Assembly: GCA_029817715.1 (NCBI GenBank)
Contig: JARUPY010000607.1
Span: forward strand, 5,766,001-5,830,000
Source of the DNA: Melastoma dodecandrum
Lineage: Eukaryota > Streptophyta > Magnoliopsida > Myrtales > Melastomataceae
DNA length: 64,000 bases
Direction: 5' to 3'
Within the stretch, counting starts at the first letter, position 1. Each line of letters opens with the position of its first letter. A program made the translations under genes and the position numbers. Of the stretch, positions 13,345-25,854 are shown in pieces. Below the pieces are notes generated by a model. The model had not been told where the DNA came from, ran no database searches, and worked only from the letters and a program-made list of their open reading frames with translations.

Positions 13345-14075
13345 CGAGTTTTGTTCCAAAATAACGTTGATCCACAAACAATTTCGCTAAATAACCTTAT
13401 AAGTTCGGAAATTCGTCAACTAACCTGGCGAAATCGGCCTTATAAAGGCCGACTTCATGTCATTCATCCCACCCGCATGAAGTCGGCTTTTGTAAGGCCG
13501 ATTTCCATAAGAAAATAAGGAAATCGGCCTTATAAAGGCCGATTCCTTCAATAAGTAAAAAAAACAACCTTCGACTGATGCGAGTGGAGGGGACAACCTT
13601 AGAAAGACTTTCCCAGATCAAGGGGGTTGGGATGACTTGACACAAAAAATAAAATAGAAAAAGGGGGTGAGGGGGGTTGGGGTGACTGACACAAAAATAG
13701 GAAACAAAAAAAATTTGGAGGAAGTGACTAACACAACCCTCGTCGTAGGGAAACCCAAACCCCCTTGGGAAAGACTTTGTCTCCCTTCACTCGCGTCCGT
13801 CGAATTTATTTATTTTTCTCTTTGAAGTAGTCGGCCTTTGTAAGGCCGACTTCCTTATTGTCTGTAAGGTCGACTTCATGCGGATGGAACGAATGACATG
13901 AAGTCGGCCTTTGTAAAACCGACTTCGATTCGTGAATTATAAAGCCGGCCTTACAAAAGCTGACTTCCTTCATAATCGAAGTCGGCCTGTGGTTAGTTGA
14001 ATTTTTGAACTTACGAGGTTATTTGGAGAAATAATTTAGAACCCAACGTCATATTAGAACAAAACCCGAAGTTAA
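13345..14075. repeat. Foldback (long inverted repeat) element with AAGTCGGCC-type palindromes
   Basis: The left arm (about 13349-13440) reappears reverse-complemented at about 13985-14068, sharing GTTTTGTTC, CAAATAACC/TAAATAACC, AAGTTC and CAACTAACC blocks. Further in, GGCCGACTTCATG...GAAGTCGGC (13448-13488) is matched by its near-perfect inverse at 13870-13908. An inner block near 13570-13630 mirrors 13740-13802. Inside the arms sit short near-palindromes of the form GAAGTCGGCC-TTTGTAA-GGCCGACTTC at about 13431-13456, 13478-13505, 13519-13546, 13825-13853, 13898-13926 and 13942-13967. No ORF or transposase is present, so it is non-autonomous or decayed. The exact ends and target duplication are unresolved. 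Confidence 0.6.
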
Positions 14076-14485
14076 CTGCTTCAGAATTAAAAAACCTCGA
14101 AGTATGGTATAGCTGTAAAGTTATTTTGCAGTTCTAAAAAGGTTTTTACGTTAACATAAGGTTGATACATAACTTTAAAATTTTTGTTACCAAGTCTCTG
14201 TAGATTTGATCAACCTAAGTGTGGTCAGCAAGGTCTACTACGAAGCTTAAAATGTACTTGAAACGTACATGCCAAAAGTTCATAAACTGGCGGATGTGTA
14301 TGGTTGAGTTTCTGCTGATAAGAAAATTTGACCAGAGATGCTCTTCTGATCAAACGATGGAGCAGAGAAGATGTGTCGAAATCAGTCTAAACTGTTTCAC
14401 AAGATTCCAGAGCTTCATCCTTTCATCCTCGGGATATCGGCTAAAACATTAATGCCGAACCAGGGAATAGAAAAGTTGTATCAAA

Positions 14486-17400
14486 TCATGCAGAGGGGTG
14501 GGGCAACGGCCAAGGTGCCCCGGCCATTACAGCTTCGATATCCGATACTTGACGGGGCACGCTAGTCATGTTTCTGCATCCAGTTGCTGTAACCAACTGC
14601 AATAATTCAAATAGTAAGAGAAAGGTAAGGTATAATGCAATGTCGATAATGTATTCCGAGCAGAAGATTTTAACAACAGTCGAATGAAAGAAGAAACGAT
14701 TCAACAACAGCATATCATATCAATTATGTCACAGTGACCATAGGATGTGCCTATTTTTGGTAGATAAATGCGAGAGAAAAGCAGGGTTACCACGTCGCTT
14801 TCTATCCGAACACCACCAAAGCCTCTAAATCTGTCAACAATCTCATGGATGAAGAACTTGGATGTATCTGAGCTATCCATGGCTGGAACAAGTAAAGCGT
14901 CTATGAAGTAACATCCGGGCTCCACTGTAATTACCTGCATCAATGAACCGGTTCAGCTCAACCACCTGTCTGAGACAGATAAAACAGAAATGCTTTCCCA
15001 GAGGGATGAGGAGGAGCGCACGGCATTCCTGAATATAGTCCCCCATCCTAAACAGTAACTACTGTAAAAGGAGGAGCATCGACGACGTTCCTAAGTAGTA
15101 ATTAGACAAGGGCAGGGTAAATGACGCGACTATAAGCATATCGGGGAAGATATATTTGGTCTAATTTCCCCTGCAACAAACTGAACCGTCCATGTTTAGG
15201 CATAACGTGAACACATGGCCATAATGAACATTTTGGGTTGCCTGTCCCCACTCATAAAGACTAGTGCTGAGTGCTTAGTAAACAGACCATTCCCTCCAGG
15301 AGATTTCTTGAGGTACGAAGAGAACTCAAGCCAGGTTCTTTGGATCTTTCTGGTCCCTGCAGCAATGACAAGTGGTTAAAATATGACAAAGAACTAGGGA
15401 CGCCAATTTTCTCTAAAGATAGCTTGGTTGAAAAATATTATAAATGCTGCTGACCTGAAGATAGCCGCCCGGATCATGAGTATCGATACCCAGCAGATGC
15501 CCAAGACCATGAGGCATGAAAACTGCACCTAACCGGTGGAACATCATCTCTTCTACATCTCTGAAATTAAGGAAGCCAAGTCTGGCAATTTAGTTTCATA
15601 AGAGTGTCTAGATTCATCAACTCCATCAGGGATGTCTATACCCAAAGAGGATGCCTCCCTTCTTCAGTGACTCGATGATGAATCTCTCAGCTAATCTGCA
15701 GAAGGATGGAAAAAAAAATTGGTTACAGTTCTGAAGAATAACCACCGACATATTCAACACCATGGAGAGGCTATAGAGTGCCAGAAGAATTTAATCAAAT
15801 GCTGGTTGCATGCAAGGTGAACTTAGTAACAGAGAAATTCCAGGAGTTTAGGACCAATTGAAGGAACCCTTTCACTCTGATTTAACCATATATTTAAATA
15901 AAAACGAGAAAGAATTATAATTAAATCAACAAAGATAATGTCCCTTCCCTTTCACATTGAGAAATTTGGAGCTGTATCAGAGTAGACCTTGTACTGTATG
16001 TATTTACAAAGTGATGGGACTATGTTGAGGTATAAAACACAAGTATTGTCAAGGTATCTTACTTGTGCATTTCCACCCAGCTAACTCCAGGTTTCATGGC
16101 AGCAATCACAGCATCATGTGCCTGGAGCACAGCCTGAAAATTCTCAATATTAATGAACATCACTGCTGTCAATCATTCACTTTATCTGTATAACTTTTCA
16201 GAAAAAGCCCGGAGAGTGATACATTGGGGCTCTTGTAATTAAATAGAAGATTCTCTAATACATGCATAAATGGCTAAATTGTCTCTCACAACCATTAATC
16301 AAGCATAGCATGATGAAGGTCAACGTACTCTACAATTCCATACAATGAGAGGAAGGCGTGTCCATACTTAAAACTAAATAACTCTCATCCAGGAACCAGT
16401 GTTGTCAAGGCGCCGCACCTCGCCTTTTTAGGGCTAGGGCGGGCGCTATGCAGAAGGCGATCGCCTCGGTAGCGCCTTGCCGAGGCATTCGGGCGCCCGG
16501 GCTAGCGCCTAGGCGTTCAGCCCAGCCCAGCCGAGCTCAATTTTCAGCCGTTTCTGCCCTACCTGACGTCTCTGCCGTTTCTCTTCTCTTCCTCCTCTCC
16601 TCCTCCTCCTTCTCCTCCTCCTTCTTCTTCTCCTCCTCATTCTCCTACGGCGGGCGGCTGTGATCTTCGGACAACCTACGGCGGGCTCCCTCTAGGCTTC
16701 GCCAGCTCGTCTCCGGCGAGACGATTGGGCAGGTACGGGGGCTTGATTGTTGGTCTGCGGTGTGTTGTTGGGCAGGTACGGGACATTTGGGTCGGTCGTT
16801 GATTGGATATGGTGCTAACTGGGACATTTGGGTCGGGCTTGTTTTTTTTTTCCTGGTTGGTATCGAGGTCGGGAATGGTTAATGGTCTTTTGCGATCATC
16901 TTGTTTGGAAGGGTGTTTCCGCTGAGGAGGGGGAGAGGGAGGGAAGGAGGGTTTTATGGATATTGTTTGGTAGGGTGGGTTAATGCTCGGTTCCCTGTGA
17001 GTTGAGAAGTTCCGGGTTTTATGGATATTGTTTGATAGTTTTGTACGGGGAAGAAGCTGATATATCATGTTTTTTGCTGCAAAAGGAGTGAGATTTTGTA
17101 GTTTCTAGTTGTTTCCTTCCCGATAAATTGAGCAGCGAAATAGGGAGCGTTAATTACAGTATAAATGGTTGATTGGGGTTTCTTCTTATCCCAAATAAAA
17201 GCAAGGAAATGACATTTGGATATTTATGAGGTTAAAAGGAAAACCAACATCCATTGGTTTCGGAATTTTACTTATAATATGACTTTTCTATTTGAAATTT
17301 CTATTATAATATATTATTTTATTCATTAGCGCCTAGGCGAGCGCCTCGCCTAGCGCCTGGCGCCTCGGGCGATGGAAGCCCTTCTCGCCTTGGTGGCGCC

Positions 17401-20400
17401 TTAGCTCCTTGACAACACTAGCAGGAACAAGTTTTATTTGTCATCGGCACAAATGAAACGACTTACATTATACACAAGACTCTGATCACTTGTGAACTTC
17501 CCATTCACCTACAGTACAAAACAATGTGAGAATAACTTACAGTTGGCAGCCAGAGACTTTAAAGTAATTTAACTTACAGGAAATGAGCAAGTAATGTCAG
17601 AACCATAAAAGTGGTATTCAGCTCCCATATCAAGCAATGCCATATCTCCATCTTCTAAAGTCTGCACGGTAGCAGGTTTTAGGGGCCCCAAGATTTTTGA
17701 AATGCAATCACCATAAGTATATCATAAGGTTTCTTGAATTTTACAACTTAAAATAACAGAGTCAAATATTTGTAGGCAACAAAGTTGTCCAAGTGGCCAA
17801 ATCAACAAGATATATGGTGCAATATCAATATTAGAATCTCACCCTGTCATTTGGTGCAGCTGCATGCCCATAATGGAGGACAGAACTATAATGAGGATCA
17901 AAGGAAAAAACAATCATTACTTAGGAACCAGGTAAAATGGTGTTTAGGCCATAAAAGGAAGAGCTATCAGAGACATTTAGATCCTTCCAAAAATTAATTC
18001 TAAAGTCAAACAAAATAGGCAAATAACTGTGAAGTAAACACCCTGGAAGCACAATTATCCACATATAATAAGAAGTCCCCACTGCAATCAACCTCACAAG
18101 TGATCACAGTAAACAATCTAACATCCCATAAACGAACAGGAAAAAATTATGGGCTAACATGAGTTGTCTTTAAAGTGTTTTTTTTTTCTTCTGGTCAGGA
18201 GAATTCAAATATACTGGAAGATCTGAAATAGGTGTATTTAAGGTAAACATATACCTTCATTAGTGTTATGGTGCAGAAGTCAATGCCCGTCATATATAAA
18301 CTAATAACAACATAATTGGGGAACTGAAATTGGTCAAACCACTACTTAAGCTAAATAGAGAGAATTTTCTATCGGTCAGATAATTTTTTAACCCACTCAA
18401 AGAATTCAAAGTTCTCTTTCCCAGTTCAATCAGACCATTTTTAAAATAAGTTCCAACCATAACATTTTATTGACATGATAGCAGCGCATGGTACTCCAGA
18501 CACACTAGACTTCAAGAATTCTGCGTAGAACATTTTATATCGCTAGGATTCAAATGTATTCTAAACTTTCACATGTCAACTCATTCACCTTCTACAAGCA
18601 GTCATTGTTGTTGACATGTCCTAGTTGCTATATATTTATTTTACTATAGTGAACCAATTACAAAATAAATAAAAGTGGTTGTCCTCATCCTTCACGACAT
18701 AAAACAATCAACTACTGTTAATAAAAAGATAGTACAAAGCAAAACGCTAACACTGAGTGACAACCAAAGTTCCCCACCTATTTCCACCAGTGGCACAAAT
18801 ACATGTGTAGGAGCAATGTCGACATCCCCCATACATATAGGTATGATGGAGGAATATGCTTTCTAATTGGTATTCTTTCATCCCGCTTGTAGTCTTCCTC
18901 ATGACCTATTGGGAAACACCTTTTTCTCAAGACTCCAGAATAACTAAAATCGACACTACAGTGTAGCAGATAACTAAGTACCTCAATGTGTGCCTCAGAA
19001 CTTATGTCATTTGCAAACTGAATGACAGCAAGCTCAAGATCGGACTTTGTTACACGACATTCTGTCAAAACAGGATGCAACATGGTAATGTCGGTCTCGA
19101 AATTTTCAATTCCCTATCAGTCACACAGAGTGCAATGGCAATTGCATGAGATAACTTATGAAACTCGAGACTTGCAGGGAAAAAAACAAATTACAAATTG
19201 ACCTGAAAATCTGCAGGCTTTGCAAATTTATTGCTGTCTGTATTAAGGCCATGCAAGAGATACAAGAGGGGTTTTCCTGATCCCTTATGTTGCTCATGAA
19301 GAACCTTTCCTATTTCATCAGTGTAATATACCATGGTCACCATGTACTTTTCCTACAACCAGAGCATGCCAACAATCAGTTGTATACATCACTAAAACTT
19401 AAGAGGGTAAGGTGAGGGAACTCACCTTGAAGAATGATAGAGACTTTATCTCTCCCAACCAAACCGCATATTCTTGAGGTAGCCTTGGTGCAAACAGAAG
19501 AGTGTTCCCACTCTCTATATCCTTCCACCAAATATTTATGAAACATATCAACTAACTGCAAAAGTACTTCAGCTAATTGGTCTCAATGTGGGCATATTTA
19601 CGTAGTTCAAAAGAGCATATATCCTGAATGATTTTTGGGGAAAAATAATACATCTAGATATATGTCCTCAACAAAGCCGATTTTCTTTTGGTGAATTTGA
19701 CGATCAAGTTTGGAGAGATGCTGACATTATATTTGAGTCATGGTCAATTTTCATTTGTCAGGCAACAGCAATAAAAATATTCCATATTGCAGCATTCATC
19801 CAACAAAACAGAACAATAACAGATTGCAGCTTTCCAGATTCAATACACTTACTATAGCTCCATAAAACCCCGGTTCTGTAACCCCAAAAAGATAGGCAAA
19901 GTAGCTCTCCTGCCTGAACAATAAGATGGAAGAACTGCACTTAATTTCAAATTTCACAAAATATGTAGACACACATATCATACAACAAAATGGAAGTTTT
20001 CTTCTGTTCCTGCCTTAGAAGGTTTGCAGATTTTATCAGGTAAAAGAGATTTCTACCCATTTTCCTCCTAGAATCAACAAACAGGAAACCATAACAACAA
20101 ATCAAAGACAATTATCAAAGCTTTTCGTTTTCATGGTAATAGCAATTATCGTAGTGTCCCGTGCTCATCCAGAATATATGCTAATGTTTTATTTAAACAA
20201 TTTCAGAACAAATAAGCAACTTCTAGATGCTTTATCCAATACATATTACTTCGGTTTGAAAAATCGATTAACCCAACTTAGTTGCAGACTGCGTGCAGGA
20301 AAACTCTTGGAAGAACAAGTTCAACAAATTCCTATTCGTATAGAAGAAATTTGCTACGAGCAGCCATCCATTGCACAAGACTGCATAATCACTCGATGAC

Positions 20401-20786
20401 TCGTGAATCAGTACACGCTCTATTCCGATAACAGCGACGAAACTTCAGGCCAGATTAGTCGGTCACCTGAACAGCTCGGTGTGATCCGTGTCGTGACGAG
20501 TTTGCTCCTCTCCTCCCTTTTCTCAATCACAATCGCACACGGAGAAAAAGGAAAAGGAGAACGAAAATCACGAGGAGTATATAGAAAGGCAAGAACCAGA
20601 AAATGGACGAACAACGGATTCAGCACAGGGATCGTAGGCCACCTGAAGGAAGACGAAACCGTTGAGAGGACGAGACGATTCTTCCAGTAAACAACGGAGC
20701 GACGCGAAGAGCTTGCGGCGGTTCTGCACGTGGAGTTCCGTCGGGACGGTGGGCGGCGACAGGGAGGAGGTCGCGTAGGGAGCCAT
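14486..20786 (-). CDS. PEPD: Xaa-Pro dipeptidase (prolidase, M24B metallopeptidase), 16 exons, 494 aa
   Basis: Splits dipeptides with C-terminal proline or hydroxyproline. No signal peptide is visible, so it is probably cytosolic. Exons in transcription order: 20786-20643, 20516-20467, 19913-19853, 19521-19426, 19352-19203, 19113-18982, 18905-18778, 17885-17843, 17661-17578, 17508-17467, 16133-16063, 15695-15642, 15560-15455, 15356-15288, 14934-14791, 14596-14486. All phases join and the sum is 1485 nt. Every intron has GT-AG ends; exon 14 uses the weak donor GTCTGT. Metal ligands sit where the family requires them: D279 and D290 ([14 protein letters not shown]), H373 (GLGHLLGID), E415 (ITVEPG) and E455 (RIESD). 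Length and N-terminus ([12 protein letters not shown]) agree with plant prolidases. A hAT-like element of 1 kb lies in intron 10. The start codon is the only ATG that continues exon 1. No stop or missing residue was found. Confidence 0.93.
16397..17420. mobile_element. Non-autonomous hAT-like transposon in prolidase intron 10
   Basis: Terminal inverted repeats CAGTGTTGTCAAGG (left) and the complement of TAGTGTTGTCAAGG (right) are flanked by an 8-bp target duplication with one mismatch (CCAGGAAC at 16389-16396, GCAGGAAC at 17421-17428). Both subterminal regions are packed with GCGCC and GCCTAGGCG motifs, as seen in hAT elements. No transposase is encoded; the proline-rich minus-strand frame inside is low complexity. 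It accounts for most of the unusually long intron between prolidase exons 10 and 11 and leaves the splice sites untouched. Confidence 0.8.
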
Positions 20787-23762
20787 CGCCTATTTCTCGT
20801 CTTCCGCCGGCATCGCAGTGGGTTTGTTTAGTACTGCGACGCGATCATACTCGAGGTTATAATTGTCTTTTCTTAGATCCAATTTTGGTATATAGAGCTA
20901 ATATAAAACCTAAATTCAAATTGAAAACAACACAAGTGAAAAGTAATTTGGAATATTATAATTAGATAGACGAAAAGGTTCGACAATTTTACAAAATTAC
21001 AGCAACATGAGTATATATATATGGGAAAAGACCAAATTTGAATGATTAGGTGATACTAGATGAATTTTCGTGAATTTCATTTTACTTGCACTAATTGGAA
21101 TAAATTATATGTAAAAATCATAAGATATTTATCTTATGGAATACATATTCATAATATATAGATTAATTAATTCAAATATGAGTGTACATTTTATGGTTGT
21201 AATCTATTCTTTTTTAATCCAACTATCATAGCTATTTTTAGCAATTTAATATTTATATCTTTTGAATTTTATGGTTTAACATTTATAGTTTATTTACGAT
21301 TTAACATTTCGGATTTAATTTTTTGAATTTATAATTATGGCTTAACTTTTAATTTATGATTTAACATTTTAGGGTTTAATTTTTAATAAATTTAATATAT
21401 ATGATTTACATTGTTGTTAATTGAATGTAATGTTTTGAAGTGTAAAAGTATTTAAAAAATAATTATATAGAGTAATGTCAGTTTTGCGCTTACCATAATT
21501 AAAATAATATAAAATAATAAAAAAATTAGAATCGTCTAATTAAAATTAGAATTATCTCAATAGTAAAATGAACATCCTCCATTCCCTTAAAAAATGGAGA
21601 GGATCCTGATCCGTATACGTTAGTGGTCAGATTCCCTGTCAGTTATGAGAGTAGGACCTCGAACCGCATTTGGTTTATCAGTTCTTGTAATTTAGACACA
21701 TGAACCTATTTTGTTGCAAGGAGTTATCGGACCCTATATACGGATATCGATTGTTTGATTTTATCTCCTCCTAATGCTCACCCTAGTGCTAAATAAAGTA
21801 AAATTACAACTTTTCATATAAGTTAATTTATTTTGTAATTTCAGTACTTATCCAAACAAAAAAAATTATCATTTTCAAAGAATAACAAATAAAAAACATA
21901 ATTAACTATCAACATTTAATACTTTTTGAAGAAAATATTTTCAAGAAATTAATAAATACAGAAAAGCCATTTTCAACTGCACCCCAAAACACAAAAAAGA
22001 AAAAAAAATAAATCGCTGGTCATCTCCTTCAATAGATCCACCGGTCAACCTTCATTGAATTCATACATAGTGTTAGTATAATCTGATTTTGATGGTAATA
22101 AAGATTAAATATTGTTAACGTGTTATTTAAGTGTATAGAGAAATATGTCTTCAAGTTTTATAAATCGATTCACATTATTTAAACAATATGGAAAGGGTTA
22201 CGTGGATGACCTAAATGGATAAAGAGATCTAAACCTCAAAAGTGGTGCTTTGTGCACTAGATCACTCACTTACATCCACCATCTCTCCTTACTAGTGTAC
22301 ATATAACGGTTACAGAAGAGCGCTACATGATGATTTCCTTGTTGGAGATCATTTCATATGCGAGCACTAATGGGTAATTATCCTATATGACTTAATGTTA
22401 ATACTATTGAATCCAGGTTCACTCATTGAAGTGACTTGCTTGCCAAGTTCACTCCTTGGTTGTCTTGGAAAAATATATTAGGATATGTTTTCTAAATCTG
22501 AGTTATCCTTTTATTATTTGTTATCATATTATAATCTCTCCTATATGGTGAGAGTAAAACTAGATATGAGAAATTATAAGAAATTGAATAATCCCAAAGC
22601 CAATTTATATAAGAAAAATACTTGTTTTGTTGAAATAAAGTGCAGCCTCTGTACGAAATAAATTTATCCTTGACCATTTATTCAATTTGTTTAACACTTA
22701 TCTTTAGAGTGTTTTTGGAAGGTAACGTCAATAAATCATCTAGCCATTAAAATCAATTTGGGAAAGCTATGTTGTTCTTACTAAGAGCTTACATGAAAGT
22801 AATGGGGACTCTTCATCGATCGAAAAGCTTGAGAACATCCCGTTCTTTCATTGAGTTAATCACCTCTTCCAGAGAGAGTCTTCTGTAAATTATAGACTAG
22901 TTATTCTGTAGTCCAATCTTGTATAGGGTGTCAGGCACACGAGTAGGTATGCAAGGGAAGTTGAAGGATAGACGAGTCTTACGTAGGTGGTGTGGTAGCT
23001 GCGGAAGAGAAAGCCATGAGTGTATGAGGAGGTGTGTTGGAATTGGTCACGTGAAGGAGCATGCAAGTGAAGTCTCGGAGAAGGAGTTTTTGTGGTACTA
23101 TGAAGCCACCGAAGTGAAGCTACGGACACCGTGAGGAGTCGAGCTGGAATTAGTCATAGTGTGACCGTGCAGTTTTGTTAGTCACATTTCGGACAGAAGT
23201 GTGCATCTTTACTTATTGTACTCCCATGTTCTTACATCTAATGAATACACCCTAATTGGGGTGGGGTGTTGAGAGAGTGTATGTAGGCATTGCTTGCCGA
23301 ACAATTATAAATTCAACATGTCTCTACTTGTTCTTTAAATTGAGCATAACACGATAAGCCATATCAGATATTTGGTTATGTACTGTAATCCATGTTCTCT
23401 TATTGAATTGGTACCCTTATTAGGCATTCAGTGGTATGATAGATGAAGTCTTTTGTCATGTCAAAAAGAAATTTCCGCAATACCCGAAAAGAATTTAAGG
23501 ATAGTGCCTTAGAATTGGGAGCACTAATCCAATTCCCTTCTTAATGTGGCAGTACAAAATCTTAGTCAAATGTTTCGCCTCCTAATCCACTTGATCGAAC
23601 CATGAAAACTAAAAATTAAGAAACCCTAAAACGGAGGCTCCAATCTCTAATCGACTTCGCCACCGCCATCAAGCAATCGTTTACTATTATTCCCTTAACC
23701 TCTTTTCTTTAAATTCATTTTTCTTCTTTTTCGGTGTGTGTGTGGATTCTCATGTGGCATCC
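20787..23762. other. AT-rich intergenic DNA including the prolidase promoter side
   Basis: The prolidase 5' leader and promoter must lie just above 20786 on the minus strand. No clear TATA box was singled out. From 20850 to 22000 the sequence is very AT-rich with long A and T runs. From about 22080 to 23750 it is mixed and may contain decayed retroelement DNA, but I found no LTR ends, PBS or domain. Confidence 0.5.
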
Positions 23763-24747
23763 TGTCACAGGGTCGGGCGGCAACCCTTGCCCCATCAACA
23801 ATGGATCTGGAGACGACGCGTGACCAGAATGCGGAGGGCTCTAATGCGATTGCTGGAGCTATGTTCATGAGGGAGGCACGAGCACATGACCCGGTTCCCT
23901 TGGTGTGGAGATCAGCTTAGGTGCGGAGCCTTGGCTACACCCGTTAGCGGACTAGCGGGTGGCGGGCAGCACGACAAGGGACGTCCATTGGAGACAATCG
24001 TACTAGGACGTGGATGTCTGAGTACCTACTGTGGGCGGACTCACAGAAAAGGGAAAACTAGCAAATGCACAGTGAGGTACGTGTTGGATAATATACAATG
24101 TAATACGGATGCGACGAGACATGCTGGTCAGGGAGGAATCTGGCAGTTGGGCATTCCTGGTGGGCGAAGCTGCAGAGGTGGCGTGCCGCAAGAAGCAACA
24201 GAGATTCCCTGGAGGTTGCTTGTAGGAGGTTGTTGACGGAAGAGTCCTGACGCAAGCTGCAGGCGACCCTTCGACTGGCTGCTACAAGAGGAGGCAGGCT
24301 TCTTGACATGACTGCAGATGACCCTTGGTGTTCCTGGCTGCAGACGACCATTGGTGTTTTGGGACTCTTGGGTTCCTCGCGGCCGCATGGTGTCCAAGTG
24401 TCTTTAGTCCTTTGTAAGCTAGATGTAACTCCCGTTGGACCCTGTAAATGAGTGAGTGGGGACTTGTGCGAGAAGAAGGGAGAGCAAGAGGGGTGAGTTG
24501 GAGCGAGATACCCATACTCGAGAGCATGTTGTATACACGAGAGTCTTGTTGTTCCCGTTGTATTATTGAGAGCAATAATACTGGTGATTGTCACCATCTT
24601 ACTGGGTTGGGTATTTTCTCGGTCGAGATCATTTTGGTTCCTGGGGATCGTGAGAAAAGGCCAGTCGTACTTCTGTGGGTATGATGCCGAGCGGGTGAGC
24701 TGCGAGGTTGAGTTGGCCGTAGTAGCATCTTCGTCTCGCGCCCGTCA
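23763..24747 (+). repeat. 5' LTR of the gag-only element
   Basis: 985 bp, TG...CA. It aligns with 31838-32012 plus 35045-35923 with many substitutions, so the element is much older than the Tekay and Athila insertions. It contains two copies of a 26-bp unit starting CTGCAGAYGACC at 24312 and 24338. Confidence 0.75.
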
Positions 24748-24751
24748 CGGT

Positions 24752-24763
24752 TGGCATCGGAGC
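24752..24763 (+). other. Primer-binding site of the gag-only element
   Basis: TGGCATCGGAGC differs from the initiator tRNA-Met consensus TGGTATCAGAGC at two positions and lies four bases after the LTR end. Confidence 0.7.
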
Positions 24764-24771
24764 GGCTTACA

Positions 24772-25854
24772 ATGATGACCAGAACCACCAGGGAGAGATT
24801 GGAACGACTGGAGCGACTCGTGAGCGATGCTTTTTCCGATGTGCAAACCTCAGTTTTGGAGGACCTAGATTAACTCTGTGCGGGCATGGCTAAGTTGGAA
24901 TCTTCCATCACTGGTGTGAGCGGAGCTATAGAGGAATGATTCAACGGTTTGCTTGATAGTTTGAGCCGAACCATAGAAGAGATGCGTAGCCAACAGGAGG
25001 ACCTTTGGAATGAGGTTGTGATCCTTAAGAGGGTGGTTGTTGTACAATCCTCTGGTGGGGATGAGCGTTCGAGGGTGAGAGTCCCTAAACCTCAGAAGTA
25101 TGCGAAGGCGCTGCAAAACTTCTCGTGGGATGTGGAACAGTACGTTGCGTCAGAAAGGACTCTAGAGAGGGAGCATGTTTCGATGACGTCCATGTATATC
25201 ATGGGAGATGCAATGCTGTGGTGGCGGACGTGGGTGAAGGACGACTTGAGTGCTGGCCGTCCTGCGATCGATACCTGGGAGTCCCTGAAGAAGGAGCAGA
25301 CGGATCAGTTCCTACCTTGCAGCGAGAGCTGGGTTGCGAGGGAGGCGTTGAAGAGCCTTAAACACACTATCACCGAAAGGGATGCGAAGAAGTTCACGCC
25401 ATTGATGCTGGATATACCCGATATGTTCGAGGAGGACAAACTGTTCAACTTCCTCGACGATCTTCAACAATAGGCACAGATCGAGCTGCATCGACAAGGT
25501 GTGCGAGACTTGGCTTTGATAGTGGCAGCTGCGGACGATCTAGTTGATCTCCGTATGGGAGGGGGCAACGAGGAAAATGGGAGGTCCGTGACCAAAGAGA
25601 TGTGGCCACGGAATGGCGGAAACAAGGGAAGGCGTGATGGCAGGTCGAAACCAAAGCATGGTGATGGTTACGACTTGGCCAACGGGGCAAATGACAGAAT
25701 GAGGGATGAGCCGCGGACGGATCCAAGGGCTCGCTCAGGATGCTTCATTTGCAATGGACCTCATCGGGCACGAGATTGTCCAAAGAAGGAGAGGTTGAAC
25801 GTGATTGCCGACTCTGACGAGGATGCCCCCGAGTCTCTTCTTGCTCCATTGTAG
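24772..25854 (+). pseudogene. gag pseudogene of the gag-only element
   Basis: One frame runs from ATG 24772 (MMTRTTRERLERLERLV) to TAG 25852 but is broken by TAA 24871, TGA 24937 and TAG 25471. The N-terminal part is a predicted coiled coil. The middle holds the retrotransposon Gag signature (MGDAMLWWRTW ... WESLKKEQTDQFLP). Near the end is a zinc knuckle, CFICNGPHRARDCP, followed by an acidic tail. This is the Ty3/gypsy Gag layout. No protease frame follows, so the element depended on other elements for pol even before it decayed, or lost pol by deletion. Confidence 0.8.

Noticed and set aside
16676..17068. 130-codon Pro/Lys-rich minus-strand ORF
   Set aside because: It lies within the non-autonomous hAT-like element in a prolidase intron and has no domain.
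24058..24597. 179-codon minus-strand ORF
   Set aside because: It lies in the LTR of the gag-only element and reappears broken in the partner LTR near 35152-35580.
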